This document shows positions 1-11,460 of a DNA stretch of 64,000 nt, one piece after another. The first letter of the stretch is position 1, and each line of letters starts with the position of its first letter. Made by a program: the position numbers and the translations under genes. Origin of the DNA: Onthophagus taurus (taxonomy: Eukaryota; Arthropoda; Insecta; Coleoptera; Scarabaeidae); assembly GCF_036711975.1 (NCBI RefSeq), contig NC_091971.1:11291501-11355500 (forward strand), written 5' to 3'. The notes under the pieces are model-generated. The model searched no databases. It saw only the letters and a program-made list of their open reading frames with translations, and was not told where the DNA came from.

Positions 1-820
1 AACATATTTGTAATTAAAATCATTTCCATCATTCCAAATTAAGGTTAATCTCTACAACATTAACAAACAAAAAATCATTTAACGACTCGCATAAAATATT
101 ATGGCTTGAATGTGTAACCGCAAAATGTCATTAATACAGTATCAATATGTTCACATTATACGACTGACCAAAGATTCCTTTCATGTTCTACATTCAACAT
201 CGTCGTTTTTTCAAAGGCAATTCTATATTGAAAAGTCTATTTGTATGCTTTTAAAATCGATAATACATCGATTTATATTCCAGGAGAATTTTCCACTTAA
301 TTTTTGAATGAAATTTTAATACGTTGTGAAATCATAAAAAAAAAATACCGTTATAAATTTTCTATGGTAAATTAAATTAAAAGAAAATTGTGAAATCATT
401 TCAAAAATATATTTTAAATTGATTTTTTATTCAAATTTGTTTTAAAAAGGTTGAAGAATTAATACTAAAATTTAAATATAAAAATACACTCGATAAGGAT
501 GCACAAAAAGGGAACACTGTTGATTTTGTGGGGACAAATGATTCAGTGTGTACCTACTCTTGCGTTAACACACAGATGTTCCGGGTTCTATTCAGGTCAA
601 TTTTTTATGTTGAGCTACCCACTCATCTTTGAAGAGGGGAAAATTAACTCGTATATTGTGGAAATATCGAAACCAAACTTATCGAAAACAATAAAAAAAC
701 TAATAATTAAGTAGAGACCTTATAATCAATGAAATTCGGAAAAAGTTGGAGTTGAAATAAATAAAATAAAATACATAAACTATATATTAAAAAACAATAC
801 ACAGAAGCAGTTCAGGTTCA
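1..820. other. AT-rich non-coding stretch
   Basis: No gene or structured element is recognised. The short open frames here show no family resemblance and sit in A/T-rich sequence. Confidence 0.5.
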
Positions 821-829
821 ATTAGGTGA

Positions 830-2145
830 AAGGCAGAAACAAATATTCAGGGAAAAAAACAAACATGAGACAAAGCTCATCAACTTAATGCATTGCTTTC
901 ATCTCCTCGAACCCGTATAAAAAATCAAGAAGAAGACAAGACCAACAAAAAACTAAAAAAAAGTACCTACAGCAATCACCTCGCTAGATAGAAATGAGAA
1001 CTTTAATCATCTTCATGAACTTATAACTTAATAATTAATGATAAATATATCAAATAAAGGTTATGGCTATCAACTTGTATCTGTGACAATATACAAAACA
1101 TTGCTTAAAAGAACCAAAGTGTATCAAGTGCACTGAAAAATTTCAAACAGTGTAATGTAACAAACCAAAGGATGCTGCTCCAAAATGTGTTCATTGCCGT
1201 GGAGACTTGCCAGCTAATTACCGTGGATGTATTGTAACTAAAGAACCACAGAAAAGAAAAAGCCAGTTTGTGGTCAACCTCAATGGATTAATAATGGATA
1301 ACAATGGAATAATAAGTAAGGTGATAGATAAACGGGAAATAAAAATGATAAAAAAAGAGTCACCAATCCTAAATCAAAGATCGAATTCAAAGAAAACAGA
1401 GATAACAACCAACTCAGCATAAAAATAGTATTGATATAATGCTCCAAAGACTAATCCAAAAGAGCCAAAGTTGAAATTGCTATTTTCACTTAAGAATTCT
1501 TAAATTTAATGTAAATGGAAGTACACAATTGTAGTGTCTGCAATTCTTGGTGCTGCGGCAAAAACTAAGAAAGTTAATGGATATTTCTGACAAGTGATAT
1601 ATCATGCATTTCTCTTAATTAACCTCAAACAAACACTTATAAAGATATAATTACAAATTTATACTGCCCACCGAGGTATGCCACAAGAAGGGAACAATAT
1701 GTTAACTTCCTAGAAGGGGAGGGATAAAAATTCATAGTGGAAGAAGATAACTGAAAAACTATTAATAACAAACAATATATTAGTGAATTAAACCCAACCC
1801 AATAGATACAAACAAAATTCTTAACCTTATGGTAATCTATATAATTAAGAATATCTCTTCAAATTAAACAGTACAGTTTTTGAGTCAACCCAGTCCAAAT
1901 CAGTCCAATTCAAAACTGAGGAGCAATTAGATTTACAAATGAATGTGGAAATGATAGAGGTGATAGTGATACTTAAGCGGGAAAATCCTGCCCATCAAGT
2001 AACATCGTACAAGTCCATATCTTTGATACCTGTCGTTCCAAAACTTTATGACAAATTACTTCTTGAGAGATTAAGACCTACAGTAAGAGGAAGGCATTCT
2101 TCTCGCAGGTACGGATTTAAAGCGAAAGACGCGATCGTTAAATAG
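830..2145 (+). mobile_element. Decayed Jockey-like non-LTR retrotransposon
   Basis: Three pieces of a Jockey-type element appear in the expected order. Around 1,110-1,240 are two degraded gag CCHC knuckles, seen as CIKC...CNKPKDAAPKCVHCRGD and NYRGC; one stop codon lies within them and a knuckle histidine is replaced. Around 1,640-1,735 is an endonuclease piece reading CPPRYATRREQYVNFLEGEG. At 1,939-2,145 is a reverse transcriptase piece with SYKSISLIPVVPKLYDKLLL, which resembles the usual SYRPISLLPVxSKLFEKLLL block. Frames are broken between the pieces, the catalytic YxDD region is absent and no intact protein can be made. The 5' limit is approximate. Confidence 0.75.
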
Positions 2146-4430
2146 TCTCCAGAAGAATTCAGAATGAGCAGAATTGTATTTCAGAAGTGCTCCTAATCGC
2201 AGAGTATATTTGTAAACCTGAAAAAAGTTATTACAAACATTTCTGACAATACCCCCATACTGGTCGTTGAAAACATTATGATGAAACTAAAAGGAAATTA
2301 CAAACTTCTATAAATGAAGTTAATATCCATATCCAGCTCCTTGACAATTGAAATTCCAGTTTATCACGAAGACTAAAAACAGCTTCTGCGCATAGTATTT
2401 TGCAATCTTATCATGCGCAATAATATAAAATTAAATTCGCATGAGCATTGAAACCGGTGTGAGATCGATACTTCAATGTATCTTGCTAAATACATCGTAC
2501 AGAACGGGTTCTGAAGGAATATGCATAATAATGAAATAATTTTTATAACTGTAACATATGTAAGATTTATCTTTCTTATAATCTTTATTACTTGCCTATA
2601 TTTCATTCGTATTACTGGATTAATATACGTGTTTCGTATTGGTACTGGAACGAAGACTGTTTCATACAGGTTTTATTGTAATATACAAAAATAGTAAATT
2701 TGTAATAAGTGAGACGCAGTTTGGATTTAGATAACACATAAGATTATGCAGCAAAATTTAACGCAAATATTCAATTGTTGAAATTGCATAAAGCTCTAAT
2801 TTATCCTAATGATTATATTTGCTGATGCACTGCATTAGCTTTGTTAATAATGTTTTACTATAATTATAGTAACAGATATGACGAACTTGTAAAACATTTT
2901 ACCAATTTAACAATACATTCAGTGTAATATTTAATTAAAATGTGACTCATTGCAACTAAGCCATATTTATTCAAAAATTCATAATTTACAAACATATAGA
3001 ATAGCGTGGTCAACGAGGTCGTTTTACATAGTGTTATCCAAAGTAATCTGATATTTGAAAAATATCTAGTCAAGCGAAACACACGCAATTCACCCATACA
3101 GGAAGAGAGCAATATTATGTTGATTTTAGTGTACAATCAGATTTCAAACATAAAAAGTGAAAATTATTTAAGTGTTCGATTTAAACATATCAAAATCTGA
3201 TAATTATACTTTTTATTCAATAGATAAATTTAATGTCAGTGTTGCACAATAATATCTACGCATATCTAAACATTATCTCTGCTATAACAATAAACAAATC
3301 CGTTTCTCCATATTGATCTTGTCGATTAACGTGCTCTTAATAATCAAATATTTTCGAAGGACGCCTCCGTTGTTGCTAATCAATATTTGCTTGTAATGGA
3401 TTCCGCACGAGTTATTTCTTGCATTTGACCCGATTCCATTCATGTAACTTGTAAGCTAGTTAAATCTACTAGGCAACATGAAAACTTAAGGTAACATATA
3501 GGAAATTCTATGTAAAGTAATTCATATTTTAATATTTTAAATTAGACGAGCGGAAGTGTATTTCATCCGTGTGTACGGTCTAGGAAATGAAGCGTAGAAT
3601 AACGTTAGCTGAACCCGTAGGTTTAACAGTTAGTTCTGAAGCCATTGACGTAATAACTGGTTTTAGTTCATATAGTGAAAGAGGCCTCACAGTTGAAGTG
3701 TATGAATAGGCAGATTTTAATTACAAACCGGCTTTCTGAGTATAATGATTTTTTTTTCAGCCGTCAAGTTCCCATTTACGCGCAATGTCAAGGCTGTGCG
3801 TACCGAAGAATAAATACGGAAGCAACCAGACAGGTAGAAATCGATAAAAAGCCGGTGAACTGGATTTGTGACTGACGTCGTCGTCGTGGACGTCGACGTT
3901 TATTGAAGGACACGCTCGTTACGGAAGACCTTGCACCCGAAAGGTCATCGTTCGTTAAAGTAAAAGGATCGTTTCCAGTAGCAATCACCTCTTCATTTTT
4001 AATTTCCTGGCTTGTTTTTTTTTTTCTATTGGTATTGTGGATAATTAAAAAAGAACATTGAAGCTTGACCTAAAAACACATTTAAAAAAATTAAAGAAAA
4101 ATCCCACAAATTGTCATTGTTAATTCATTCGTTCGCATAATAAGAGAGGTGCAACACAATAATTAATAACAACCCATTATAATTCGAAACTTTGTACGCT
4201 TGACCCATTCTTGAAGGTAAATACAGTCACTAAACGTTGTAATGATAAACTTTCAATTCAGCGGATTAATTTTATAAAAAAAAGTAAAAATACGTACAAA
4301 AAGTGTAAGTAAGGTAGTGTTACGTGAAAAATTGCGTGCTCTACCGAACAACACTACTTATAATTCACCTTGCGAACAGCATTGCGTAATTTATTAGAAT
4401 GGATTGGGTTTAGTAAGTTTTATTTGGTAA
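2146..4430. other. Intergenic, no recognised gene
   Basis: A/T-rich sequence without convincing coding signal. A more GC-rich patch at about 3,780-3,990 has CGTCGT-type runs, but neither strand gives a recognisable protein. Confidence 0.45.
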
Positions 4431-4439
4431 AAGTTACTT

Positions 4440-4815
4440 ATAACTTTCAAATTTTTCTTCTTCTTCATCCTTCTGTATTTGGACATAACTCTCCATCTTT
4501 TTCTAGGTCTTCTAATGCTTTTGTCATTCGGTCGATGTGCTCATTCCATTTCTTCTTTCTGTCCAATACCCAATCATTGATGTTATTTATCCAGCAAACC
4601 TGTCAAATATTCTCACTTCTTTCTCAGCCCATCAATATTTTCCCAACTATTCTACGATTTTCATTTCCGTAATTTCTAGCATTCTTTTTGTTTTGGATCT
4701 TTCTGGTCGAGTTTCTGCCACATATCTTAATACAGGTCTAATTAGGGCCTTGTATATTCAGGCTATGGTTTCAGTTCTAATATGTTTATTTCGCCATATT
4801 GTGTCAGTGATCTGA
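4440..4815 (-). mobile_element. RTE-like non-LTR retrotransposon 3' fragment
   Basis: The minus-strand translation has the typical C-terminal tail of RTE/BovB-type ORF2: a stretch reading ALIRPVLRYVAETRPERSKT, then RMLEITEMKI and, after frame breaks, a W-rich piece with WTERRNGM. This order (IRPV.tYaaETr, K.kmLe..EMkilr) is the familiar thumb and C-terminal region of these polymerases. It is frameshifted and lacks the polymerase core. It ends about 90 bp upstream of the NDUFB1 homologue. Confidence 0.65.
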
Positions 4816-4902
4816 TCGAATTATCTATGGTTTCACAAATTAATCAGCTTGACGTATAAGTCAAACCAAAATTAAAAAATCTTGAACAATTTACCAAGAA
4901 GA

Positions 4903-5097
4903 ATGATTTTACCAAAAGGATTTCATTGGGCTATAATACCAATAACGGGTTACATTATAGGCTCATTCTTGGATTACAAAGAATCCGAGCGATTGACTTT
5001 GTTCCGGGATAAAAGTGCTTTATATGGTGGAAGAGTGAAGGACGACGAACAACCAACTTGGCCGAGAAGTTATTTCTTTGGTGATATACGCGTTTAA
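4903..5097 (+). CDS. NDUFB1: NADH dehydrogenase 1 beta subcomplex subunit 1 (MNLL) homologue
   Basis: A 64-residue protein from ATG at 4,903. It resembles the MNLL accessory subunit of mitochondrial complex I, a small single-span protein of the inner-membrane arm (about 58 residues in mammals). A hydrophobic segment (about residues 9-22, WAIIPITGYIIGSFL) is followed by the family block DYKESERLTLFRDKSALYGG and a C-terminal EQPTWP motif; the human protein has GCYLDRKSDERLTAFRNKS and VTW at matching places. The open frame extends 5' to a TTG at 4,882, but ATG 4,903 fits family length. AATAAA lies at 5,113-5,118, 16 bases after the stop. No coding intron is needed; an upstream 5'UTR exon cannot be excluded. 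It stands alone among transposon fragments, so a retrocopy is possible, but the frame is intact. Confidence 0.8.
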   Translation: MILPKGFHWAIIPITGYIIGSFLDYKESERLTLFRDKSALYGGRVKDDEQPTWPRSYFFGDIRV

Positions 5098-5118
5098 TGA
5101 ATTATAAGTTACAATAAA

Positions 5119-6420
5119 AACAATGTATACCATGAGCTAGTGGCATTATTACCTATTTTCTACGTCTCTAAGAAAAAGAAATTAATGAGTTTTAATGTTG
5201 TTTGAGATCTGGGACGAGACCCGCCACCGTTGTACCGTAAGTGACATTGTTCCTCAAATATGCAGAAAATAAACCATAAACGTTCCTTTTTCGCATCGAC
5301 TATGGGGGCCGGTTATTATCTTTTTATTTTAGCGAAGATAATCACCGTAATAAGGCTTATTACGGTGACATTAATAACATGGGATCGTCAAAGAAGGTTC
5401 GATGACAAACTCTTTGGTTCACTCAACGGGTAATAATCACATGGTGTGGTTAATGGGTCGTTAATTACCGTTCGCTTTTAAAAACTCGTTTTAAGTAATT
5501 ATACGTTTTAAAAATTTTAAATTTTAAGTCCTCAAGATTGATGGAATGACAATTCTTTTCTAGGAACTTGGGAAAGTTTTGGAACTTATAAAAATAATAT
5601 ATTTTACATTCAAATCTAAATATAAAGCCTTTAAAATAACAGTCTGCCGGAACGGACGAAGGAAAAACAAATGCCGACCAAGTCCGTTGACCTGGAAAGT
5701 GTCTTTCTGGATGACGAGGAGGTGGCCGTCGTCTCATTTTAATTCAATTCAATTTTGCTTTCAATCCATACCTTTTATTATTCAATTTGGTGTGTTGCAA
5801 TACGCATTACAATACAATGCTTGCGTTTAGCCAGCTGGTTAAAGTTCGATTATAAATATTTATAAACGATTCAAATAGTCAAAAGGGAGTTAAAGCTTTG
5901 CTTAACGGCCGTTTAATGTTAATTAAAACGCAGGCGATTCTTCCTGCATTGCTTTTTACACAAATTATTCCACAGTAAAAAGATTATGACGAGAGAATGG
6001 TTTTAAAAGATTGCGTTTGAGTGAAGAAAGAAGAGGAAATGTAAAGATGAATGGTAAAGATACAAAGGTTTCTTATCAAGGAAGTTAAAAAAAGCAGTAA
6101 AATAGAAAATCATTGGAGAGAAGTAAAGATAAGATAATTTGAATCATTATTTCTAATTGATCAATAACAGTTTTCGTCATCTGATTTTAATCGTCACAAA
6201 TTAATTTTTATTCAGATATTAAAATAAACCTTTGTTTTTGTTTTGAGGATTATACGTGGAATTTATGTCAACATCATGAGTAATTTGTGGAGTAAACAAA
6301 TAAAATGTATTTCACCATAAAAACTAACAATAGACCTAAAATATTGCCTGTTAAGATGTAGAATGTTATTTAAAATATTAAACATTATTACTCCAATAAA
6401 ATACGTTTTTCTATTAGAAG
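5119..6420. other. Intergenic, no recognised gene
   Basis: A/T-rich sequence with no recognisable protein. It contains the short perfect palindrome annotated at 5,342-5,368. Short open frames near 5,465-5,830 overlap on opposite strands and match no family I know. Confidence 0.45.
5342..5368. repeat. Perfect 13-bp inverted repeat with 1-nt centre
   Basis: TCACCGTAATAAG is followed by one base and then its exact reverse complement CTTATTACGGTGA. It may be a MITE core or a protein-binding palindrome; function is unknown. Confidence 0.8.
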
Positions 6421-7560
6421 CAACAATGTTTGCTGAACGTCTGAATGAGATGTTTACTCCAAACCCATGAAAAACAATCAATATTGAAAACCAAAGAACA
6501 GAAAATAAGATCTCACCTAAATCCCAAGTCATCTTCAGGATTCGACATTATCAAAAGATTTGTCATGGTAACTTACATCTTCAACGCAGAGTTCAAAACA
6601 TTGCTCAAAAGACTGAGGCCAATAGTAGAAATTGATAATATAATCCCAGATTATCAATTTGTATTCAGGCAAAAGCACTCAACCATAGACCAAGTGCCTG
6701 AAATAACCGACATCATTGAAATGGCCCGGGAAGAAAAGAAAGTTTGATTAGCAGTCTTAAATGTCGCAATTCGTAAAAAATAAAAGTTTGGCGCGAAAGC
6801 TTACGTTTATTAACAACGTACATCTCGGACAGACTCTTCAGAGTTAAACAATAAGATGAATACACGGACTTAAAAAAGATACTGGGTCCTACTTTGTATA
6901 TGTTATATACTACTAGCATACAAGAGTTGGAAGAGATTACGGTGGCTACGATTGTACATGTTCTCCACTACGAAACTACAACCAGTTAGTAATTCATTAC
7001 TTGACTAGACCAACAACTGGAGGATAGAGTTAAACGAGCTGAAATTCGTCCATATCAATTTTGCAACTAACCTGCAAAAAGATCCACTGCCTATAAATAT
7101 AAATAGCATCATTGTTCTATATGAGAACAATGCCTAGATACTTAGGCATATTAACTCTAGACACCAATTTTAGGTGAAAATATAAATAGCACTATATGGA
7201 TTGATTGGAGAAACTCCAAACTTACTAACAAACAAACTAGTGATTTGTAATCAGATTCTGAAACCAATATAGCACTACAGCGTCCAGCTCTGAGGTTGAA
7301 CCAGTGACTCGAACTCAAGTTAATTCAAATATTCCAAAATAAAGTGCTACGCAACATGGTTAATGCCCTTGGTATGTGTGAAATTCCGATATTAACGGAG
7401 ACTTTCAGATTTCAACTGTTAAGAAATTAAAGGATTTGCACGAAGATAGATTTCAACTCCAGGACAACGCAGAAGCTCATCAAGTGCTGGACAACCAACA
7501 CCACGTCCATTCCACTACGTGAGAACAAAACTAAAAGGCATCAATATGTGTAAAAATTGT
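6420..7560 (+). mobile_element. Decayed Jockey-like reverse transcriptase remnant
   Basis: Broken plus-strand frames preserve the order of Jockey-type RT blocks: a piece with KTEANSRN and, in another frame, FKTLLKRLRPIVEIDNIIPD followed by YQFVFRQKHSTIDQV (family form: L..RL.PIie...iIPdhQFGFR..hsTieQv). Further on come TYISDRLFRV, an ILGPTLYMLYTTSI piece (family: GSvLGPlLYllYTsDi) and C-terminal LQRPALRLN, VLRNMVNA and QLLRN pieces. Many stops and frameshifts make it non-functional. It probably belongs to the same or a sister family as the remnant at 0.8-2.1 kb. Confidence 0.7.
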
Positions 7561-7819
7561 AATCGGGTTAAATCTAAACATTAACTTAATTTGTTTTGAA
7601 TAACTTGATTTTTTAGCCGTTCAACATTCAACACATTTTGTAACAACGAAATCAACTTAATACGCCAAAAATAGGCAATCTAATTTTAATACATTTCAAT
7701 AGATGGCGCTAACGATGATTCGTAATATAGCTGAATATTAATTATAATAAAATTTTTTAGCTATTAACAGAAGAATTTCATAAAGTCTAAGTACGAATTG
7801 CATAAATGACTTTTTTGAC

Positions 7820-8130
7820 CGCTTGGAGTGCTTAAAATTTTGATTCCAAATTCAATAACATCCAAGAAATCGATAGGAAGTAAGTTAGAAATCGACTCCA
7901 AGACTGTCGAAAAAGTGAATCGCTTCAAATATTTGAAGGGAGAAATAACGAGTCGTAGAAATCTTTTTAAAGTAGCAAACAATGAAAGAGGCTCGCATTT
8001 CGGGATGCTGGCGAGAGATTGTTTAGAAGAGCAAACACCTTCAAACTAAAAGCTAAATCAAGATATATAAAACGACTATAAGACCCATTATAGCATACGA
8101 CAATATAGACAAGACGAGAATCGTCCATAT
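7820..8130 (+). mobile_element. RTE-like non-LTR retrotransposon fragment
   Basis: The frame at 7,828-8,049 reads KLEIDSKTVEKVNRFKYLKG then EITSRRNLFK. This matches the post-catalytic block of RTE-type polymerases (K..id...vEkV..FKYLGvei.s). Just downstream, in other frames, come LKAKSRYIK and a degraded RPIMTYA-type piece. It is a short broken fragment. Confidence 0.6.
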
Positions 8131-9127
8131 GCCTTATAATAATGTTGATATAATGAACAATGGTTAACGGTTTTTCTATTCCTATTCTTTTTCGAGTTTG
8201 TGCTGTTTACCATTTCACCTTTAAATTAAATTTAGTTGAGATATAGAAAAAATATATTATATAGTTGAGATAAACATTGTTCAAAGATATTAATAAGTAA
8301 GTACTACGTCCGAATTCACGTCAGTGTTCGAAATAACACTATTAGTTATAGATATTGTATTTTTTTCATAAGTTATCTAACAACAGCGTTGTATTCGTTA
8401 GTAGTAGGGTGTCGCTGTGAAGATTATCGTTTATCAGTGTTTCCTAAACCTATTGGATTTAAACTCAGACCCGTTGGAGCCTATTCAATGGCACCCTTCC
8501 ATTACAATCTACCTCTACCATAACCATCCTTAAATAAACTAATCAACGCAATAGAATGGAACTAGCGATGTATACAGCATACAAAGCACATAGTGCTCTT
8601 GATGCAGCACTTGCTCTAATTGTTTACATCGCAGTCTAGAAATGCATCTATTACAAATACAGAAAACTATTGAGAATACGAAGGACGGTGTTCCGAGTTC
8701 TACAAGGTTATGTCGTCACAAATATAAGTGGTAATAAAATGTTCATGAAAATCGATTTAAAGGCTAAGAAATATAATGGTTATTTGTGATCAAGGTCAAC
8801 AAATTTATCTTTAAATTATAAGAATTTTTAATTTCATCATTTTATCAAAAAGGACAAACTTTATTGACCCCTTTGTATGGTCAAGAATTTTAATAAAAGT
8901 AATTCTGAATATTACATTTAAAAAATTATTTACTCATTATAAGTTAATAATTGGAATTTTCCAGTAGAAATTTTCAAATATTACAAATGAAAGTTCTTTA
9001 AGACGAGTTTAAAATTTTTTGTTCCATGAAAGAAGAAACAAAGTCTTTTATGGGGTATTTGTGGAAGAAGTTTCCACTGAGTCATCAAACAGGTATAGCC
9101 TTGAATGTACAGAAAGGAAGTTTGTTT
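8131..9127. other. Region downstream of katanin p80, no exon recognised
   Basis: A/T-rich. If katanin p80 continues past its last supported exon, C-terminal con80 exons should lie in this direction on the minus strand. I looked for them here and did not recognise any. A minus-strand AATAAA near 8,859-8,864 could end a short transcript. Confidence 0.4.
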
Positions 9128-10144
9128 TCAGGTAGACTCCTTCCACAAATAACCAGTTAATGATTCAAAATCTTTCTTAACTATAGCTTTATTTACACAC
9201 TTTTTAATACTTACCAATTGATTCTGAGCAGTAGAAATATCACAAACACGGCCCCACATGGTAGCCTCAGTATCATAAAGTTTTGTAGGTTCCCACCCAA
9301 CAACCTTCATATAATCTTGTACTCCGGTAAATAAACACTCTCCACCTGGATTGAAACACAAACAACGAATAGATCCGACATTTTTCTCTGTAGACACCAA
9401 ATTAAAATTTTCTAAATCAAAGAAATTAACGGTTCGATCGGTACCGCCTGTGGCTAATAAAAATTCATGGGGGTGGAATGTAACACTGGTCACAGAACCG
9501 ATATGATCATTAAATTCTCTTAAAATGCGTCCAACGCGAATATCCCAAATTTTAACACTACCATCTTCACTACCGCTGGCAAGCCAATAACCGTCCGGGC
9601 TAAATTTTAAACTGTTCACGCGACCTTTGTGTCCACAATAAGTAAATATGCAGCCTTTTTTGCGACTGTCCCAAAATTTAACTAGGCAATCAGCACTTCC
9701 AGATGCTAAGTAATCACCGTAAGGATGAAAATCTATACACTTGATACCATCTGTGTGTCCTGTTAACGTTCTCACCAATTTGGCAGCTTCCAAGTCCCAT
9801 ACTTTGATTGCTCCAGCACGGGAGCCAGCAATCACTACCTCTTCACTATGATTAAATTGCACACATTCAATAGGAGTCGTATGACTGCATAAACTCATAA
9901 AACAGCTTTGTTTACCAATTGCCCATAGATTCACCTTTTTGTCATCTCCGCCAGTGACCATAACGCGCCCAGACTTGCGCCCCAAAGACAAACAATTAAC
10001 ATTGGCATTGTGAGCTACAAACTCCTCTGAAAAATCGAACACAAACGATTAATTAAAAACAAACAAACCAAGTAGGAAAATACTAATGTATAAGTTGATT
10101 AGATACTTACGCAATTTGTGGGATCTTTTATAAACGGATGCCAT
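9128..10144 (-). CDS. kat80: Katanin p80 WD40 subunit, N-terminal part
   Basis: Katanin p80 targets and regulates the p60 AAA ATPase that severs microtubules. Exon 1 is 10,111-10,144 ([11 protein letters not shown]). A GTAAGT...CAG intron leads to exon 2, from 10,026, and the join reads [16 protein letters not shown], as in family members (KLQEIVAHxSNV). Six WD-like repeats follow, with [60 protein letters not shown] and a [12 protein letters not shown] block. Family proteins have a C-terminal con80 domain (about 600 residues in all); here the frame stops at 9,128 after about 315 residues. A strong donor (CAATTG|GTAAGTATT) at 9,215 follows the conserved NQL, so the last 28 residues are probably intron read-through or a short alternative end. 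No con80 exon was found in the window. Confidence 0.85.
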
Positions 10145-11460
10145 ATCTCTTTAAAAAAATCCAATAAAAACACGCGGCATTAACAAACGAAAAACTTCAA
10201 CTTAAAGAAAACTTTCATTTTACATTTTTTCGTAAACCGCAATAGCATTAAAAATTAATTTCCTTTAAACACTTTACGAGTAAAAACATAAATTCACACC
10301 ATCACTAATCACAAGACGACGCACGATAATAATTTGACACGTTAGACAATACCATTTACGAGACTATTTATCAACGTTTTGCTCTCAGGTGGGTATCGCT
10401 TCAGGTTCAAAAGTGAACTGAGCACTCAATCCACTTATTTACAGGTGCAATAGGGTTGAAATTTCAACTGTCAGTTACATTTTAAAGGTTATGTTTGTAC
10501 GTCATATTGTTCATTTTACATACTCACTATAGTTTATACAATTTAACAAAACATACTAAATCAAATTGTAAGAAATATTTTTAAAATGCTCTAAAATTTG
10601 AGTAATTAGATTTTAGAGTCTTATAAAATATATTATAATAATAAATAAGCTATAATAAATAATTTATTACATTAAATACAAAGAAACTTATTTTTCAGAT
10701 GTGTTAAATTGGTTGCCTAATTGAATCTATTATAAAGATTGATATGGAATAATACAATGTATCTTGTAGAATACAAGATAAAACTGTGAGAATAATAAAA
10801 TAAATAATATCGACTTTGAAAAATGTATGTTCATTAAATAAAAAGATCTTCTAATTTTATGGTAATATTATCCATTATCGAAGTGTTCTCAAAACTAACC
10901 AAGCCAATTTGGATACACACTTTGATTGCTCATAAAATTAAAGAAAGTGCTATAAAAAAATATTGTTTACTTACAGAAAATGATCCATAGTATTCATCAA
11001 GTATTAAGTGTCAAATAACAAAGTTCAATTTGGTTACAAATGAGGTCATATCGCATTGGATATTCAGGTGTAGAAAAAATCTGGAAATTATATAGTGTTA
11101 CGTTATGTTGGCGCGCCCAAATTCAAATGATATGTAAAAAGGAATTCATGTTTTCACTTTGTCTGTAATCGTGGGTGTTTTCTTCCTGGTTTTATTCAAC
11201 TTAATCTCTGCTATTCGTTTATTTTTTAGTAATAAATTACTTTTACTTTCATAATCCATCATTTTCTTCCTGTGTTTAATAGTTTGCTGTATTACAAAAA
11301 TATCTATTATTAGATTTTTCTATTATAAGTTCTTTAAATTAAGTCCATTTCATTCTTGAATCATTTTTCAATGGTAATCTTCAACTCTGTATTATACATC
11401 ATTATAAAGAAGTCATAATCACTTCATAAATAATTCCTCCACATTTTCACCTGTAATTTG
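10145..11460. other. Katanin 5' flank and AT-rich intergenic region
   Basis: Contains the upstream region of katanin p80 (about 10,145-10,480) and then low-complexity A/T-rich DNA leading into the tandem array. No gene is seen. Confidence 0.45.
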
